A stretch of DNA of 64,000 nt. It comes from Burkholderiales bacterium (GTDB lineage Bacteria > Pseudomonadota > Gammaproteobacteria > Burkholderiales > SHXO01). Shown here piece after piece: positions 24,442 through 34,800 of this stretch. The stretch's first letter is position 1, and every line of letters starts with the position of its first letter. The DNA is taken from contig JADZGB010000001.1 of NCBI GenBank assembly GCA_020854105.1, positions 29,273-93,272 of the forward strand, read 5' to 3'. The translations under genes and the position numbers were made by a program. The notes beneath the pieces were generated by a model that was not told where the DNA came from, did not search any database, and saw only the letters and a program-made list of their open reading frames with translations.

Positions 24442-24627
24442 ATGGGCAGGACGGAGAAGAAGGTGCGGGTGCGGCTCACGGGCACCCACGAGGACGCCGG
24501 CGTGCGCTACGCCGCTGGCGATGTGATCGAACTCACGCAGTCGCAGGCCAGGTGGCTCGCCGACCTGGGGCGCTGCGAGATCCTGGGCAACGCTGCGGCC
24601 AAGCCGCTCACCAACACGGAGGATTGA
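24442..24627 (+). CDS. Small tail-region protein
   Basis: The 61-residue protein starts at ATG 24442, chosen because GAGGAG lies seven bases upstream. An ATG at 24427 overlapping the previous stop lacks such a site. It contains KVRVRLTGTHEDAGVRYAAG and a short helix (LTQSQARWLADLG), like small proteins encoded before tail tube genes. Confidence 0.7.
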   Translation: MGRTEKKVRVRLTGTHEDAGVRYAAGDVIELTQSQARWLADLGRCEILGNAAAKPLTNTED

Positions 24628-24630
24628 GCC

Positions 24631-25377
24631 ATGTATTTTCGGGGTCAGGGAAAAGTCTTCGCGGCCGAGATCGCCGCCGGCGCACCCAAGGCGTTCCGCT
24701 TCCTGGGCAACGTGCCCGAACTCAACGTCGCGATGGAGACCGAGACGCTGGAGCACCAGGAGTCCACCAGCGGCAACCGGCTCACCGACCTGCGCATGGA
24801 CGTGAGCAAGAACGCCAACATCACCGTGACGCTGGAGGAGTGGACCAAGAAGAACATCGCCGAGATGATCTATGGCGAGGTGCAGGCGATCACCGGTGCC
24901 TCGGTCACCAACGAGGCGGCCCCGGCTGCGCTGGCCGCGGGCGACTTCTGGCGCCTGGCGCATCCCGACATCTCCGCGCTCGCCATCACCGACAGCGCCG
25001 GCACCCCGGCCTCGCTCACCGCCGGCACGCACTATCGGATCGAGTCCGCGCGTCACGGCGTGGTGGAAATACTCGACCTGGCGAGCTTCATCCAGCCTCT
25101 GAAGGCCGCCTACACCCACGCCGCGTACGACTCGATCGCGATGTTCAAGCGCACGCGCCGCGACCTGTGGCTGCTGTTCGACGGACTGAACACCGCCGAC
25201 GAGAACCGCCCGGTGCGCATCGAGCTCTACAAGGTCAGCCTCGACCCCGCAGGCGAGATCCCGCTCATCCAGGCCGAGCTCGCGGGATTCCAGCTGCAGG
25301 GCACCGCGCTGTACGACTCGACCAAGGCGGCGGACACGACCCTGGGTCAGTTCGGCCGCGTGCTGTACCTGGTGTAA
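24631..25377 (+). CDS. Major tail tube protein
   Basis: The 248-residue protein begins with YFRGQGKVFAAEI and contains PELNVAMETETLEHQES and NRLTDLRMDVSKNANITVTL, the pattern of siphovirus tail tube proteins in B3-like phages. It precedes the assembly chaperone and tape measure genes, the usual tail order. No sheath gene is present, which indicates a non-contractile tail. Confidence 0.85.
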   Translation: MYFRGQGKVFAAEIAAGAPKAFRFLGNVPELNVAMETETLEHQESTSGNRLTDLRMDVSKNANITVTLEEWTKKNIAEMIYGEVQAITGASVTNEAAPAALAAGDFWRLAHPDISALAITDSAGTPASLTAGTHYRIESARHGVVEILDLASFIQPLKAAYTHAAYDSIAMFKRTRRDLWLLFDGLNTADENRPVRIELYKVSLDPAGEIPLIQAELAGFQLQGTALYDSTKAADTTLGQFGRVLYLV

Positions 25378-25392
25378 CGCGGGCAGGCCGGC

Positions 25393-25830
25393 ATGGATGA
25401 TCTCGCAGAACTGGTGCCCGCACCACGCGAAGTGGTGCTCGGCCCAGCGCTCAAGGTGGCGATCGCACCGATCACTATCGGGCGGCTGCCCGGGGTGCTC
25501 GCCTGCACTGTCGCGCTAGGCGCACTGCTCGAGATGCTGGACGAGCAGCGCGGGGCGCCCATCGACTGGCAGGGACTGCTCGCGCGCTCAGGCAGCGAGT
25601 TGATCCAGCTGTGCGCGGCGGTGGGGCCGCTCGAGAAGGAGCGGGTCGAGCAGCTCAACCTCGCGCAGTTCCTCGCACTGGCGCAGACGCAGCTGGAGGT
25701 GAACCGGGATTTTTTCGTCGAGCGCATCGTGCCGCAGCTCTCCGGCCTGGCGGGCGCGGTGCGCGCACTGCGTGGGCGGACGCATTCCAGCGTCTCATCG
25801 CAGCCGGCCACGCAAGACGCGACATCCTGA
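25393..25830 (+). CDS. Tail assembly chaperone, short form
   Basis: The 145-residue product lies between tube and tape measure genes, where siphoviruses encode a chaperone (lambda gpG-like). It is helical. Its last 15 residues look non-native, and an overlapping -1 frame takes over coding character around 25775. This supports a frameshifted long form (see 25710). Confidence 0.8.
   Translation: MDDLAELVPAPREVVLGPALKVAIAPITIGRLPGVLACTVALGALLEMLDEQRGAPIDWQGLLARSGSELIQLCAAVGPLEKERVEQLNLAQFLALAQTQLEVNRDFFVERIVPQLSGLAGAVRALRGRTHSSVSSQPATQDATS
25710..25716 (+). other. Candidate -1 slippery heptamer TTTTTTC
   Basis: In the chaperone frame the codons GAT TTT TTC create T TTT TTC, a classical X XXY YYZ slip site. 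The -1 frame is open from before this point to 26000, so a slip would produce a longer gpGT-like protein. The change in coding character appears about 60 bases later, so the exact site is uncertain. Confidence 0.5.
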
Positions 25831-26000
25831 GCTACACCCTGGTGGAGTTTCGCCGCTACAGCGCGGCGGCCGCCAGGCGCGAGCGGCAGCAGCGCGCCGA
25901 TCTGATGGTCGCCGTGCGGCTTGCCTTCCACGCCAAGGCCGGCGCGTTGCGCAAGGTGCTCACCCAGCTCGAACGAGACAGCGATAGCGATGGCGAATGA
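25717..26000 (+). CDS. -1 frame extension of the tail assembly chaperone
   Basis: This open frame has no good start of its own. From about 25775 it encodes a convincing helical domain (WADAFQRLIAAGHARRDILS, then RRYSAAAARRERQQRADLMV). It ends at 26000, eleven bases into the tape measure gene. As in lambda G/GT, it is probably fused to the upstream product by -1 frameshifting. Confidence 0.6.
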
Positions 26001-29000
26001 TTTCGCACTGAAGCTCCGGATCGACGCCCTGGTCAGCGGCGCGAAGGATGTCGTTGCGCTCGCCAACGAGCTCAAGGCGCTCGCCTCCGCGGCCGCGGGA
26101 AAGAGCGGCGATCCCACCAGCAGCATCGAGCAGGGTGCGATCGAGGCCGCGCAGAGTGTGCGCGACCTGGGGCGTGATCTGAAGGATATGGCCACCGCGG
26201 CCGTGCGCGGCGCTGGTGCGCAGCCTACGGACGGCATCAAGCAGGGAGCACTCGATGCAGCGAACAACGTCCGCGCGCTTGCGAGCGAGCTGCAGGAGAT
26301 GGCGGCCGCGGTCGCGCGAAAGCCGGCAGAGCAGACGGCGAGCATCGAGCAGGGCGCGCTCGAGGCGGCAAGCAATGTTCGCGCGCTTGCGCGCGATCTC
26401 GATGCGCTGAGCGCGGCTGCCGCGCGCAGAAGCGCTGATCCTACTGCCGGGATCGAGCAGGGCGCAGTTGAGGCCGGCGCCAGCATTCAGGCGCTTGCGC
26501 GCGATCTCGCGGCGCTCGCCGAGGCGGCAACCCGACGGGCCGCCGATCCCGCCGCAGGCATCGAGCAGGGGGCGATCGAGGCGGCCGGCGCGGTCCGCGC
26601 ACTCGCGAGTGAACTGGGTGCACTCGCCGCTGGCGCAGCGCGCACCAGCGGGGACCCGAGCGTGGGGATCGAGCAAGGAGCGATCGAGGCGTCGGAAAAC
26701 GTTCGTTCACTTATCCGCGATCTCGACACGCTGACCGCCGCCGCGACCCGCAGCAGCCCCACCGATCCCGCCCAGGGCATTGAACAGGGTGCGATCGATG
26801 CGGCCGACCGGGTGCGCGCGCTCGGGCATGCTCTGGAGGCGCTGGCTACCGGTACCTCGCAGCTTGGCGCAGCAGCGCCCACGGCGGCCATCGAGCAGGG
26901 TGCGGTAGAAGCGTCCGCGACGGTACGCACGCTGTCGACCGATCTCGCCAACCTGGCGGCAGCGCCCGCGCCTCGTACCAACGATTCAACCGCTGGCATC
27001 GAGCAGGGGGCGATCCGAGCATCTGCCAAGGTCCGCTCTCTGGCGAACGACCTCGGCGTGCTCACGGCCGCGGCCGCGCGCAAACCAGGCGATCCGGCCG
27101 ATGCCTTGAGCAAGGGCGTGCTCGCGGCGGCGAAGAATGTCCGTGCGCTCGCACGTGACCTGAACGCTGTGGCCGCTGCTGCCAGCCGCAAGGTGCCGGA
27201 TCCCACCGGCGGCATGGACCAGCGACTGCAGAAGGCCGTAGCGAATGTCCGTGGGCTTGCGCGCGAGCTGAACAAGCTCACCGCAACGAACAGCCGGCCG
27301 CTGCCGGACAACACCAAGCCTCTGCGCGATGGCGCTGAGAAGACCACGAGTGTGGTCGCGAAGTTGCGCGGCGAGCTCACCAAGTTCTTCGCTGTGGGCG
27401 CGATCGTGCAGTTCTTCCGCTCGGTGAACGAAGAGATCATCCGCACCGAGTCCGCCTTCCGCGGCCTGCGGTCGGTGGCCGAGTTCACCGGCGTGGGTAT
27501 TGAGGGCGCCTACAAGGCCGCCACCGATGCGGCGGCCGACGGACTCATCACCGTAGCCGATGCCTCAAAGGCCCTGCAGAACCTGCTTGCGCGTGGCTTC
27601 AGCCTCGACCAGGCGATCGACACCATCAATCGGCTGAAGGATGCGGCAGCATTCAACCGCCAGGCGAGCCTGTCGATGGCCGAGGCGGTGGTGAGCGCTA
27701 CCGAGGGCTTGAAGAACGAGAACTCGGTGCTGGTGGACAACGCCGGGGTCACGAAGAACGTCTCCATCATGTGGCAGGAGTACGCCAACAAGATCGGGGT
27801 GACGGTAGCCGAGCTCACCCAGGCGCAGAAGGTCGAGGCCGAGTACCAGGGCGTCATGCGCGAGACCGAGGCGCAGCTTGGCAATTCGGCCAAGGCCGCG
27901 GAGGGGTTGCAGGGTCAGCAGGCGAAGCTCAGCGCTTCCATGCGCGAGTTCAAGGCCGTGCTCGGCGATGCGCTCACGCCGGCCCTGATCGAGTTCGCCA
28001 ACGCCGGAAAGTGGATCGTCGAGAACGTGCTGCATCCGTGGCTGCGTGGAATGCGCATCATCGGCGCGGCGTTTGCCGCCGTTGGTCGCGACATCGGCAT
28101 CATGATGGACGCGATCACGAGCCGTAGCTTCGCTGGGATCGGCGATCGCTTCCGCAAGAACGCCGAGCAGTTCCGCGCCACGGTCGAGAAGATCGCCACC
28201 GAGACGGTCGGAACGCTGAGCTTTACCGAGAACGTTGAGGGCAAGCCCAACCCCCAGCGCCGCCAGGCGTTCGAGGAGCGGTTGAAGAGCAACGTCAAGC
28301 CGAAGAAGGAAAAGAAGGAGAAGAAGGAGCAGGACACGACCTCGGCCGAGATCGCCAACGTGCGGGCGCTTGCCGAGGCCGAGCTCGACGCGATCAGATC
28401 AAGCCTAGAGCTTGCGCAAGCCGAATACGATCGGGCACTCGCGCGCAACCTGATCTCCACCAGGGAGTATTACGCCGCGCGCACCGCCATCCAGCAGCGC
28501 GCCATCGACGCGCAGATGGAGGCGCTGCAGACCGAGCTCGCGGCCCAGAGCGCCGTGGCGCGCAGCGGCAGCAGCGAGAACGAACGGCTGCGGGCGAAGG
28601 CGGAGGTCGCCAAGATCGGGGGCGAGTTGACGCAGCTCGCCCAGCGCCGCGGCGAGGTCGAGCGCCAGGCCGCCTTCGAGGTCGCCAAGATCGAGGGCGA
28701 GCTGGCCGACCAGCTCGCCGCGGTGCGCGGGGAGCTGGTGCAGCTGTCCAATGCCACCACACCGGCCACCCGGCGCGAGGCGATCGAGCGCGAGCTCCAG
28801 CCGCTGCTCGATCGGGTGCGCGCCGCCGGCGATCGCGAGGGCGAGGCGCAGATCGTGCGGCTCATCGACCTGCGCGCGGCGCAGGCCGAGCTCGCCGAGC
28901 TCGAGCGCCTGTATGCCCAGACGATCGAGCGCATGCAGGCGCAGGAGCAGTCGATCGACGTGCAGCGCGGCGCCGGGCTCATCACTGAGCGCGAAGCGCG

Positions 29001-29703
29001 CCAGCAGATCGTACAGCTGCACCAGGACGCCGCCGCTGAGGTCGAACAGCTCATCCCGCTCATGGAGCGCCTGGCGGCGGTCACCGGCGACCCGGCGGCG
29101 ATCACCCGGCTGCAGCAGATGCGCGCCGAGATCGCCGGCCTGAAGACGCCCATCAACGAGGCCGGAGTGGAGCTCAACCGCGCCTTCACCGATGGGCTCT
29201 CCAGCGGTCTGCAGGTCGCGATGAAGGACATCCGCGACGTCGGCGATGCCGCGATGTCGGTGGTCGACTCCGTGGCGAATGCCATCAGCCGCATGGTTTC
29301 GGAGTCGCTCGCGCAGAACCTCTTTCAGGGGCTGTTCGGATCCAACCCTGGCCAGGGCGCCGGCTTCGGCGGGTGGCTCGCCAATCTCTTCCAGTTCCAC
29401 CGCGGCGGTGTCGTGGGCCGCGACGGCGATCCCGTGCGGCTCACCGCGCAGCAGTTCCTGAGCGCGCTGCCGCGCTTTCACGACGGCGGGCTAGCACGCA
29501 ACGAGACGCTGGCCGTGCTCGAGCATGGCGAAGAGGTGCTCACTCGCGACGATCCGCGTCACCGTGACAACGCCGGGCGGGCCGCGCCCAGCGTGAACAT
29601 GTACATCAGCACGCCCAACGCCGAGAGCTTTCGAAAGAGCTCCAGCCAGCTGCTCGCGGATGCCCGTGCCGGCCTGGCGCGCGCGTCGAGGAACGGCCGA
29701 TGA
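25990..29703 (+). CDS. Tail tape measure protein with N-terminal repeat array
   Basis: The 1237-residue protein sets tail length and is threaded through the tube. Residues about 20-455 consist of twelve diverged 36-37-residue repeats based on VRALARDLxALAAAA and GIEQGAIEAA. Residues about 480-760 are the conserved tape-measure core (EFTGVGIEGAYKAATDAAAD). A Lys-rich stretch (PKKEKKEKKEQ) precedes long coiled coils. The C-terminus has the usual FHRGG, FHDGGLARNET and HGEEVLT motifs. ATG 25990 is used since MANDFALKLRIDALVSG fits family starts. Confidence 0.92.
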   Translation: MANDFALKLRIDALVSGAKDVVALANELKALASAAAGKSGDPTSSIEQGAIEAAQSVRDLGRDLKDMATAAVRGAGAQPTDGIKQGALDAANNVRALASELQEMAAAVARKPAEQTASIEQGALEAASNVRALARDLDALSAAAARRSADPTAGIEQGAVEAGASIQALARDLAALAEAATRRAADPAAGIEQGAIEAAGAVRALASELGALAAGAARTSGDPSVGIEQGAIEASENVRSLIRDLDTLTAAATRSSPTDPAQGIEQGAIDAADRVRALGHALEALATGTSQLGAAAPTAAIEQGAVEASATVRTLSTDLANLAAAPAPRTNDSTAGIEQGAIRASAKVRSLANDLGVLTAAAARKPGDPADALSKGVLAAAKNVRALARDLNAVAAAASRKVPDPTGGMDQRLQKAVANVRGLARELNKLTATNSRPLPDNTKPLRDGAEKTTSVVAKLRGELTKFFAVGAIVQFFRSVNEEIIRTESAFRGLRSVAEFTGVGIEGAYKAATDAAADGLITVADASKALQNLLARGFSLDQAIDTINRLKDAAAFNRQASLSMAEAVVSATEGLKNENSVLVDNAGVTKNVSIMWQEYANKIGVTVAELTQAQKVEAEYQGVMRETEAQLGNSAKAAEGLQGQQAKLSASMREFKAVLGDALTPALIEFANAGKWIVENVLHPWLRGMRIIGAAFAAVGRDIGIMMDAITSRSFAGIGDRFRKNAEQFRATVEKIATETVGTLSFTENVEGKPNPQRRQAFEERLKSNVKPKKEKKEKKEQDTTSAEIANVRALAEAELDAIRSSLELAQAEYDRALARNLISTREYYAARTAIQQRAIDAQMEALQTELAAQSAVARSGSSENERLRAKAEVAKIGGELTQLAQRRGEVERQAAFEVAKIEGELADQLAAVRGELVQLSNATTPATRREAIERELQPLLDRVRAAGDREGEAQIVRLIDLRAAQAELAELERLYAQTIERMQAQEQSIDVQRGAGLITEREARQQIVQLHQDAAAEVEQLIPLMERLAAVTGDPAAITRLQQMRAEIAGLKTPINEAGVELNRAFTDGLSSGLQVAMKDIRDVGDAAMSVVDSVANAISRMVSESLAQNLFQGLFGSNPGQGAGFGGWLANLFQFHRGGVVGRDGDPVRLTAQQFLSALPRFHDGGLARNETLAVLEHGEEVLTRDDPRHRDNAGRAAPSVNMYISTPNAESFRKSSSQLLADARAGLARASRNGR
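26050..27350 (+). repeat. Twelve diverged 108-111 bp coding repeats in the tape measure gene
   Basis: The EQGA-type motif recurs at residues 47, 84, 120, 156, 192, 228, 265, 302, 338, with weaker copies at 374 and 410, so the period is 36-37 codons. Copies 1-9 are most alike and later ones have diverged. The array is in frame and purely coding. Confidence 0.9.
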
Positions 29704-30575
29704 CCCCCTTCGTCGAGGAGCGCGTCAACGACGGCCTGGTGATCTACGGCACGATCGGCGGGCCGCATTTTTCCACGGAGATCGGCGAGCTGCGCTCGGG
29801 CGCCGAGCAGCGCAACCAGCGCTATTCCAGCGGGCTGGGCGACTGGGAGCTGGGCGATCGCCTGGTCAAGAAGGAGGAGCTCAGCTACATCATCGGGTTC
29901 TTCCGTGCCCGCCGCGGCAGCACGGTCGGATTCCGCTACAAGGATTGGGGCGATTTCGAGGTCGGCCAGGCCGACGGCCGGCTGCTCGGCACGCTGGGCC
30001 AGTCGACCTATCAGCTGGGCAAGCGCTACGGCTCGGGCGCGGACTACGAGGGCCGGGTCATCCGCAAACCCGTAGCGGGGACCGTCACCGTCTACCGCAA
30101 CGGCACGCCGGTGAGCGTAGGCGCTGGTGCGGGCCAGATCTCGCTCGACACCACCACCGGCCAGGTGGTGTTCGTCCCCGATGTCAGCCGCGCGATCAGT
30201 GCAATCAGCAAGGCAAGCAACTGCCAGATCACCACCGCGGTCGCTCACCCGTTCTCCAACGGGCAGGCCGTCTACCTGGCCGGAATCGGTGGCATGGTCC
30301 AGCTCAATGCGCGCATCGTCACCGTCACGGTGGTGGACGCGACGAAGTTCACGATCGGCATCGACACCAGCGGGTACGGGACGTACACCAGCGGCGGGAC
30401 GGCGGCGCGCTACGCGCAAGGCTCCGAGGTGCTCACTTGGGCCGGGCAATTCGACGTGCCGGTGCGATTCGCCAGCGATCGACTGCGCCATCGCTTCCGC
30501 GCAATGGACCCCGGCACCGGTGAGCGCCTGTTCGACTTGGACACGCTGCCGATCAAGGAGCTGCGCAAGCCGTGA
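29700..30575 (+). CDS. Distal tail protein (DUF2460 / TIGR02217 family)
   Basis: The 291-residue protein opens with the DUF2460 pattern (FVEERVNDGLVIYGTIGGP, FFRARRGSTVGFRYKDWGD) and ends with RFRAMDPGTGERLFDLDTLP. A beta-rich insert at about residues 175-240 (HPFSNGQAVYLAGIGGM onward) resembles domains often inserted in these proteins. It overlaps the tape measure stop and the next start by four bases each. It belongs to the same tail-tip set as gene-transfer-agent tails. Confidence 0.9.
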   Translation: MTPFVEERVNDGLVIYGTIGGPHFSTEIGELRSGAEQRNQRYSSGLGDWELGDRLVKKEELSYIIGFFRARRGSTVGFRYKDWGDFEVGQADGRLLGTLGQSTYQLGKRYGSGADYEGRVIRKPVAGTVTVYRNGTPVSVGAGAGQISLDTTTGQVVFVPDVSRAISAISKASNCQITTAVAHPFSNGQAVYLAGIGGMVQLNARIVTVTVVDATKFTIGIDTSGYGTYTSGGTAARYAQGSEVLTWAGQFDVPVRFASDRLRHRFRAMDPGTGERLFDLDTLPIKELRKP

Positions 30576-31414
30576 AGGACGCCAGCCCCGGGATGATCGC
30601 GCACCTCGGGTCCGAGGTGACCACGCTCGCGGTGTGCCTGAGGATCGAGTGCGTGGATGGCCTGGTGCTGGCGGTCACCGATCACGACCTGCCGCTCACG
30701 ATCGACGGGCTGACCTACGAGCCGGCGCTGGACATCACCGCGGTGACCAGTGCATCGGACATGTCGGTGGGCAATCTCGACGCTGAGGGCCTCATCGACA
30801 GCGCGGGCATTACCGCGCAGGACATCGAGACCGGCAAGTACGACGGCGCGGCCGTGGAGGTGTTCGAGGTCAACTGGAAGTCTCCGCAGCTCGGCCGGCT
30901 GCAGCTGCGCAGGGGTCACATCGGCGAGGCCATCCCCGAGGGGGCGCGCTGGCGCTTCGAGGTGCGCGACCTGGTGCAGCGCTACACCCAGCAGATCGTG
31001 GAGCTGACCTCGATCACCTGCCGCGCCGACCTGGGCGATGCGCGCTGCGGCGCCGGACTCGAAGCACTCGAGGTCTCTGGCATCGTCCAGACGGTGACCA
31101 GCAGGCGCACGTTCACCGACAGCGCGCGGACCGAGGTCGATGGCTATTTCGACCACGGCAAAGTGACCTTTATAAGCGGTCTCAATACCGGGTTGAGCAT
31201 GGAGGTCAAGCTCTATCAGGTAGGCGCCCTCGAGCTGCATCTGCCGATGCCCTACGCGATCGAACCCGGGGACCTCTACGAGGTCACGCCAGGCTGCGAC
31301 AAACTGTTCGCCACGTGCCGCGATCGCTACGGCAACCAGAACAACTTCCGCGGCGAGCCACATCTCCCAGGTGAGCACGCCTTCGAGTTTCGTGTGCCGC
31401 CGCCCTCGTCATGA
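30572..31414 (+). CDS. Tail tip protein (DUF2163 / TIGR02218 family)
   Basis: The 280-residue product starts at GTG in a GTGA overlap. It has an N-terminal half with VTDHDLPLTIDGLTYEPALD and a C-terminal half with CRADLGDARCG and the block CDKLFATCRDRYGNQNNFRG. This is the usual partner of DUF2460 and the NlpC/P60 protein in siphovirus and gene-transfer-agent tail tips. Confidence 0.92.
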   Translation: MKDASPGMIAHLGSEVTTLAVCLRIECVDGLVLAVTDHDLPLTIDGLTYEPALDITAVTSASDMSVGNLDAEGLIDSAGITAQDIETGKYDGAAVEVFEVNWKSPQLGRLQLRRGHIGEAIPEGARWRFEVRDLVQRYTQQIVELTSITCRADLGDARCGAGLEALEVSGIVQTVTSRRTFTDSARTEVDGYFDHGKVTFISGLNTGLSMEVKLYQVGALELHLPMPYAIEPGDLYEVTPGCDKLFATCRDRYGNQNNFRGEPHLPGEHAFEFRVPPPSS

Positions 31415-31830
31415 TCAGCCCCCTCCTGATTGTCGAGGCCGCGCGAGCCTATCGCGACGTGCCCTATCTCCACCAGGGACGCTCGCGTGCGGGGCTCGAC
31501 TGCGTGGGGCTGTTGATCAAGGTGGGCCACGACGTCGGTCTGATCCCCGCCTCGTGGGACTACACGCACTACGAGCGTGCGCAATGGCCGTGGGTGATGC
31601 TCAAGGAGGTGCGCCGCTGGTTCGTCGAGCGGCGTGATGGTCCCTATCCTGGCGACCTGATCGTGATCAGGCCGAGTCCGAGACTGCAGCATTCCCTGCA
31701 CGTGGGAATCTTCACCGGGTCAGGCGTCATCCACGCCTCGTTCCTGGTGCAGCGAGTGATCGAGCACCGACTCACCTCCGAGTGGGTCTACCGTCGGCGT
31801 GGCCTGTACGGCTGGTTGGGAGCGGCCTAG
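31411..31830 (+). CDS. NlpC/P60 family tail peptidase
   Basis: The 139-residue protein is a cysteine peptidase expected to cut cell-wall peptides during DNA entry. The catalytic Cys is in GLDCVGLL (about residue 31) and the His in SLHVGIF (about residue 97). It overlaps the DUF2163 gene by four bases and is followed directly by the tail hub gene, the usual order. Confidence 0.92.
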   Translation: MISPLLIVEAARAYRDVPYLHQGRSRAGLDCVGLLIKVGHDVGLIPASWDYTHYERAQWPWVMLKEVRRWFVERRDGPYPGDLIVIRPSPRLQHSLHVGIFTGSGVIHASFLVQRVIEHRLTSEWVYRRRGLYGWLGAA

Positions 31831-34800
31831 ATGGGTCAGGTTGTCTTCGGATTCGCCGGCGCGTTCATTGGAAATCTGATCCTGCCAGGGGTCGGTGGGG
31901 CGATCGGCTGGGCGATCGGCTCGGGCGTCGGCTCCATGCTCTTCGCGCCGGATCTGCCATCGGTGCAGGGACCACGCCTGTCCGACTTGCGGGCGCAATC
32001 GTCGAGCTATGGCACGCCGATTCCGCAGGTGTGGGGCAATCCGCGCATGGCAGGAACGGTGCTGTGGATGCCGCCGATCATTGAGATCGTCACCACCGAG
32101 GAAGTCGGCGGCAAGGGCGGCGGCGGCGGCCAGGAGGTTACGACCTATTCCTACTATGCCAATGCCGCGATCGGCATCTGCGGAACCGAGATAGCCGGGC
32201 TGCGGCGCATCTGGGCCGACTCCAAGCTGATCTACAGCGCGGGCACCGACAACATCAACGCGAAGTCGCATTACCACCTCGCCGGCGCCACGGTGCGGCT
32301 CTATCGCCGCACGCCCGACCAGCTGCCCGACCCGCTGATTGAGAGCTATCTCGGCGTGGGCAACGTCCCCGCCTATCGCGACTGGGCCTACCTGGTGCTC
32401 GAGATGTTCCCGCTGCGCGACTACGGCAACCGCCTGCCGAATTTCACGTTCGAGGTCGTGGCCGACGGCGCACCAGCTCACCCGGTGGCCAGCTTCTCCT
32501 ACCCCACCGGGCGCGAGCCAGACACCAGCAGGAACATCGAACCGGGCACGGTCTACGACGAGGCTTCCGACCTGGTGATCGTCGGGCACGGCAACTACGA
32601 CGATGAGCCGAAGCACCTCGATGTCACCGCGTTCAAGCGCGACGGTGCGCAGAAGTGGACGCGTCGGTTGAGCACCGCCTCCGGGTCGATGTTCGCGACT
32701 GCCCACGGCGGGAGGATGTGGACCTATGGCGGTGTGACCGCATACTTGCTGCAGCTCGCCACGGGCAACGTCACGCAGCTATGGTCCAGTGCGAACTCAT
32801 CGGATCGAATCGCCTATTGCCCGCCGACCAATCAGCTCTGGGTCGGACGATCAAGCGGTTTCGATGGATTCGCACGTCACGACGCCGACGTCGGCACAGT
32901 GATCCAGGTGCACAGCGGTGTCTTTGACACCATCCACAGCATTCTGTGGGTGCCCTCGACGCAGGAGATGTGGGTCAGCGGGTCGGGATCGAACTACCGG
33001 GCCTACACCGAAGATGGAGCGGTCCTCGCGGACTTTTCCCTGGCGCTTGGCCGCCTGTTCTATGACCCGATCTCCGATGCGGTGTGGATCGCGACGTCCA
33101 CCACGCTCAGGAAGGTGGATCCGCACTCGCGCACGGTGCTGGGCAGCGTCGCAGCCACCGGCTGCGGTCGCTTTGCCACCGACACCAGCCGGAATCGGGG
33201 GCTATGGGTCGACGGCTCGGGCAACCTGAAGGCGATCGACCTCGCCTCTCTCGCAATCACGACGATCGGCACCGGCTATCCCACCACCTCTGGGTACGAG
33301 AGTTACTGCGTCTACAACCCGCACACCGATGCGCTCTGGTACAACGAAAACAGCACCACGTTCGGTAGCAATACGGTCAAGCGGATCCTCCTCGATCGCG
33401 TGGCGGTGGCACCGCCCACCATAGGGGAGATCGTCACGCAGATCTCCGCTCAGGTCGGGCTGAGCGCGGACGACATCGACGTCACGCAGCTCACGGACAC
33501 CTGCGAGGGCTTCGTGTTGGCCAGCCGCATGTCGGCGCGCAGCGCGATCGAGCCGCTGCAGCTCGCTTATTCGTTCGATGTCGTGGAGCGCGACGGCAAG
33601 GTGCGCTTCCCCAAGCGCGGCGGAGCCACTGTAGCAACGATCCCGTTCGCCGATCTCGGCGCGCACGAGCCCGGCACCGAGGTGCCTCAGGCGATGGCCA
33701 CGAATCGGGCGCAGGAGGTCGAGCTGCCGGCGACGTTGGAGATCCAGTATCTCGACCCGGCGATCGACTATCAGGTCAACGTGCAGCGCGCCCGGCGCAT
33801 CGTCACGCGCAGCGATGATTCGCGCAAGGTCGACTTGCCGATCGTGCTGTCGGCAGACACCGCCAAGCGCGTGGCCGACCGCGCGATGTTCACCGCCTGG
33901 ATGGCGAGAAACCGGCGCAGCGTGCGACTCCTGCGGAAATGGATGCTGCTCGATCCGGCCGATCCGGTTGAGCTGGAAAGAGAGGATGGCACGACGCAGC
34001 GTGTAGTAGTGCTGCGCACAGACTACGGCAGCCCGGGGCTGGTGGCGCTCGAGGTGGCCGACGACGACGCCTCCATCTACACGCAGAGCGCGCTGGGCGG
34101 CAGCGCGACACCGGGGCAGGACGACATCGAGTGGAGAGCAAAGGCCAGGCTCGAACTGATGGACATCCCGATCCTGCGCGACGAGGACGACAACGCCGGC
34201 TTCTACGCTGCAGTGTGCGGGGTCTCGCCGTCCTGGCCAGGTGCCGGCATCTACGGCTCGAGCGACGGGGGGCTCAACTTTGCACCGCTCGCCGGCGCGT
34301 CGCTCACCCCCATCGGCAATGCGCAGACAGTGCTGGCGCCTGGAATTACGACCACCTGGGACGAGGTCAACAGCGTCACCGTGATGCTCGACGCTGGTGT
34401 GCTCTCCAGCTCCACGGACGTGAACGTGCTCAATGGTGCCAATCTCGCCCTGCTCGGCGAAGAGCTTATCCAGTTCGGCACCGTGGTCGACAATGGCGAT
34501 GGTTCCTACACGCTCTCTCATCTGCTCCGCGGCCGCCGCGGCTCCGAATGGGCGATCGGCAACCACCACGCCGGCGAGCGCTTCGTCCTGCTGCGCGCCA
34601 GCGCGCGGCGCATCGTGCGCAACCTCAGCGAAGTGCATCTACAGCGTCACTACAAGGCTGTTACTTACGGACTGCTGTTCGACCAGGCGGACGTGGTGCC
34701 CTTCACCAATCACGCAGTTGGCCTCAAGCCACTTTCGCCGGTGCACATCACCGGAGTGCGCGATGAAGCAAGCAACTTGATGCTGAGCGCCGTGCGCCGT

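Noticed and set aside
26050..27350. CRISPR or other non-coding repeat array
   Set aside because: The repeats are in frame, degenerate at third positions and part of the tape measure protein.
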